Positions 62,385 to 64,000 of a DNA stretch of 64,000 bases are shown one piece after another. A model generated the notes under the pieces. The model was not told the origin of the DNA. It saw nothing but the letters and a program-made list of their open reading frames with translations, and made no database searches. The position numbers and the translations under genes were made by a program. The stretch is from Rhodovastum sp963709085 (GTDB taxonomy: Bacteria; Pseudomonadota; Alphaproteobacteria; Acetobacterales; Acetobacteraceae). The DNA lies in the NCBI GenBank assembly GCA_963709085.1, contig CAVPVB010000007.1:1054001-1118000 (forward strand), written 5' to 3'. Every line of letters starts with the position of its first letter. Position 1 is the stretch's first letter.

Positions 62385-63230
62385 ATGAGCGCGTCCGCGC
62401 CCGCGACGCTTGGGATTCTGGCCGGCGGCGGCACCCTGCCCGGCCGGGTGGCGGCGGCCGCGCGGGCGTCCGGGCGGGCCGTGTTCCTGGTCGGGCTGGA
62501 GGGATTCGCCGAGGCCACCGTGCTGGCGCCGTTTCCGAACGCGCCGGCCCGCATCGGCGCCGCGGGCCGGATTCTCGAATTGCTGCGGCTGAACGCCTGC
62601 CGCGACCTGGTGCTGGTCGGGCCGGTGCGCCGCCCTTCGTTGCTCGACCTGCGCCCGGATGCCGAGGGGGCCCGCCTGCTGGCCCGCATCGGCCGCGCCG
62701 CCTTCGCCGGCGATGACGGGTTGCTCGCCGCGGTGGTGCGCGTGCTGGGCGAGGAAGGTTTCCGGGTCATCGGCGCGCACGAAATCCTGACCGAGGCGGT
62801 CGGGCCGAAGGGCCTGCTGTCGCGCGCCGGACCCGATGCGGCGGCGCTGGCCGACATCGCCCGCGGCGTGGCGGTGACCCGTGCGCTCGGCGCCGCGGAT
62901 GTCGGCCAGGGCTGCGTGGTGCAGCAGGGCATCGTGCTGGCTGTCGAGGCGATCGAGGGCACCGACGCCATGCTGGCCCGCGCCGCCACGTTGCGCCGCC
63001 CCGGTCCGGGCGGTGTGCTGGTGAAACTGGTCAAGCCCGGGCAGGAGCGGCGCGCCGATCTGCCCACCATCGGGGTCCGGACCATCCATGCCGCCGCCGC
63101 GGCGGGCCTGCGGGGGGTGGCCTTCGAGGCTGGCGGCACCATTCTCGCTGAACGCGAGGCCATGGTGGCGGCGGCCGACGCAGCCGGCCTGTTCCTGCTG
63201 GGGGTCGATCCGTCTGACGCAGAACGGTAA
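62385..63230 (+). CDS. lpxI: UDP-2,3-diacylglucosamine pyrophosphatase LpxI
   Basis: A 281-residue member of the LpxI (DUF1009) family, the alphaproteobacterial replacement for LpxH. It starts LGILAGGGTLPGRVAAAARASGRAVFLVGLEGFA and shows NACRDLVLVGPVRRPSLLDLRPD near residue 68, GDDGLLAAVVRVLGEEGFRVIGAHE near 107, and the C-terminal KPGQERRADLPTIGVRTIHAAAAAGLRGVAFEAGGT (Asp in RADLP is catalytic in the family). It is 45 bp after lpxA. LpxB, its usual neighbour, is not next. Confidence 0.93.
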   Translation: MSASAPATLGILAGGGTLPGRVAAAARASGRAVFLVGLEGFAEATVLAPFPNAPARIGAAGRILELLRLNACRDLVLVGPVRRPSLLDLRPDAEGARLLARIGRAAFAGDDGLLAAVVRVLGEEGFRVIGAHEILTEAVGPKGLLSRAGPDAAALADIARGVAVTRALGAADVGQGCVVQQGIVLAVEAIEGTDAMLARAATLRRPGPGGVLVKLVKPGQERRADLPTIGVRTIHAAAAAGLRGVAFEAGGTILAEREAMVAAADAAGLFLLGVDPSDAER

Positions 63231-63246
63231 TGGGGAGAGAACAATA

Positions 63247-63645
63247 ATGTCCGATAAATATTCGATCCTGCACACCATGATCCGGGTCGGTGATCTCGAC
63301 CGCAGCGTGCGGTTCTACACCGATCTCCTCGGCATGCAGGAGTTGCGGCGGCGCGACGTGCCGGACGGCAAATACACGCTGGTGTTCGTCGGCTACGCGC
63401 CGGAGGCGACCGGGGCGGCGGTGATCGAGCTGACCTATAATTACGGTGTGGAAAAATACGAGCCCGGCACGGCGTTCGGGCATCTGGCCATTGGCGTGCC
63501 GGATGTGGCGGGCATTTGCGCCAGGCTGCGCGCGGCCGGCGCGAAGATCATCCGCGAGCCCGGCCCGGTAAAGTTCGGCACCACCGTTATCGCCTTCGTC
63601 GAGGACCCGGATGGCTATAAGATCGAGCTGATCCAGCGCGGCTGA
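63247..63645 (+). CDS. gloA: Lactoylglutathione lyase (glyoxalase I)
   Basis: A 132-residue VOC-fold metalloenzyme that converts the methylglyoxal-glutathione hemithioacetal to lactoylglutathione. The four metal ligands are placed as expected: His in ILHTMIRVGDLDRSVRFYTDLLGM (residue 8), Glu in AAVIELTYNYG, His in AFGHLAIGV and Glu in GYKIELIQRG. It starts 16 bp after lpxI with a GGGAGA site and sits where lpxB is usually found. Works with the glutathione system (gor upstream in the window). Confidence 0.94.
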   Translation: MSDKYSILHTMIRVGDLDRSVRFYTDLLGMQELRRRDVPDGKYTLVFVGYAPEATGAAVIELTYNYGVEKYEPGTAFGHLAIGVPDVAGICARLRAAGAKIIREPGPVKFGTTVIAFVEDPDGYKIELIQRG

Positions 63646-63767
63646 CCGCGATGGTGGCGAAGCCCGCGCCGCACTGTCATCTGGACGCGCTGGCGGCATT
63701 CGTGCTGAATGATCCGCTGTGACCCGCTCTCGAATCCCTCCGCGCTTTGAACCGGAAGACACCCCGA

Positions 63768-64000
63768 TGTCGCGGACGGAGCCCGAGCTGCTGCCGGCCG
63801 TGGTCGAGGAGCCGCGCCCGGGGATGGGCAGTGGCGCGCTGCTGCTGGCTGGGTCCACGGTGCTGGTGGTTGGGCTGGCGTTGCTCTCGGCCGGCAATTT
63901 CATCGCCGATGAGTTCGCCCGCTCGGCCGGGCTGGGCTGGGCGTCGCTGGCGGTGGCCAGCGGCGGGTTTGGCCTGATCGGCGCCGGGGTGTGGCGTGAA
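63768..64000 (+). CDS. YcjF/DUF697-like membrane protein, N-terminal fragment
   Basis: The first ~77 codons of a gene that runs off the right edge. It reads MSRTEPELLPAVVEEPRPG, then two hydrophobic stretches (LLLAGSTVLVVGLALLSAGNFIADEFARSAGLGWASLAVASGGFGLIGAGV) ending VWRE. The FARSxxLGWxxLA phrase followed by a helix and RE is typical of YcjF/TIGR01620-type proteins, which carry DUF697 at the C-terminus. GGAAG lies 12 bp before the ATG. The 122-bp gap before it holds no other clear gene. Confidence 0.55.

Noticed and set aside
63651..63722. 23-residue frame between gloA and the YcjF-like gene
   Set aside because: It is very short, has no clear ribosome-binding site and no recognisable product.

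Overview
The window is a very GC-rich stretch of what looks like an alphaproteobacterial chromosome, most likely Rhodospirillales and plausibly Acetobacteraceae. Signs of this are the FlbT/FlaF flagellin regulators, LpxI instead of LpxH, a plant-type (class II) DAHP synthase, UbiTUV and a CowN homologue. CowN and the FNR-controlled ubiTUV set suggest a facultatively microaerobic or anaerobic, nitrogen-fixing lifestyle (inference). No phage, insertion sequence, CRISPR array or defence system is visible. Most of the window is housekeeping, with a flagellar cluster, a likely aromatic-degradation cluster and a family of small palindromic repeats.

Layout. 1-10.2 kb: the 5' end of anmK divergent from tyrS; a minus-strand set (AsmA-like gene with two frameshifts, HAD dehalogenase, SGNH hydrolase); then glnE-bcp. 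10.3-16.1 kb: a retropepsin-like exported protein, a MarR regulator, and a plus-strand run of unknown gene, FAD monooxygenase, DUF2783, zeta-class GST/isomerase and PHB-depolymerase-like esterase. 16.2-30.6 kb: flagellar genes flgD and fliK (minus) divergent from flgE-flgK-flgL-flbT, a DUF1217 gene (minus), a giant flagellin of about 1300 residues with a single-base frameshift, flaF, and a FlaG-like gene (minus). 30.7-36.8 kb: a Tat-exported Bug/TctC-like protein, apt, and ugpBAEC. 37-40 kb: ubiT-ubiU-ubiV on the minus strand behind a perfect FNR box, and tRNA-Val(CAC). 40-45 kb: DUF3108 protein, gph, glmU, glmS. 45-49.5 kb: succinate-semialdehyde dehydrogenase, glutathione reductase and a YeeE/YedE-type transporter split over two genes. 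49.6-56.4 kb: class II DAHP synthase, nicotinate phosphoribosyltransferase, cowN, an unknown small gene, nadE, an unknown gene and a second-type gltX. 56.6-63.6 kb: bamA-skp-lpxD-fabZ-lpxA-lpxI and a glyoxalase. The window ends inside a YcjF/DUF697-like membrane protein.

The most interesting points are: (i) the giant flagellin made of three tandem modules, in which the modules themselves show which base is missing; (ii) divergent sigma-54-type promoters between fliK and flgE; (iii) the FNR box of the oxygen-independent ubiquinone operon; (iv) a family of roughly 60-bp double-hairpin repeats sitting on gene ends, in two cases with the host gene's stop codon in a hairpin loop, and in one case abutting a GST/isomerase gene that has no normal start codon; and (v) a perfect 30-bp inverted repeat inside one copy of that family. 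Three separate frameshifts in 64 kb mean sequencing error must be excluded before calling any of these genes dead.
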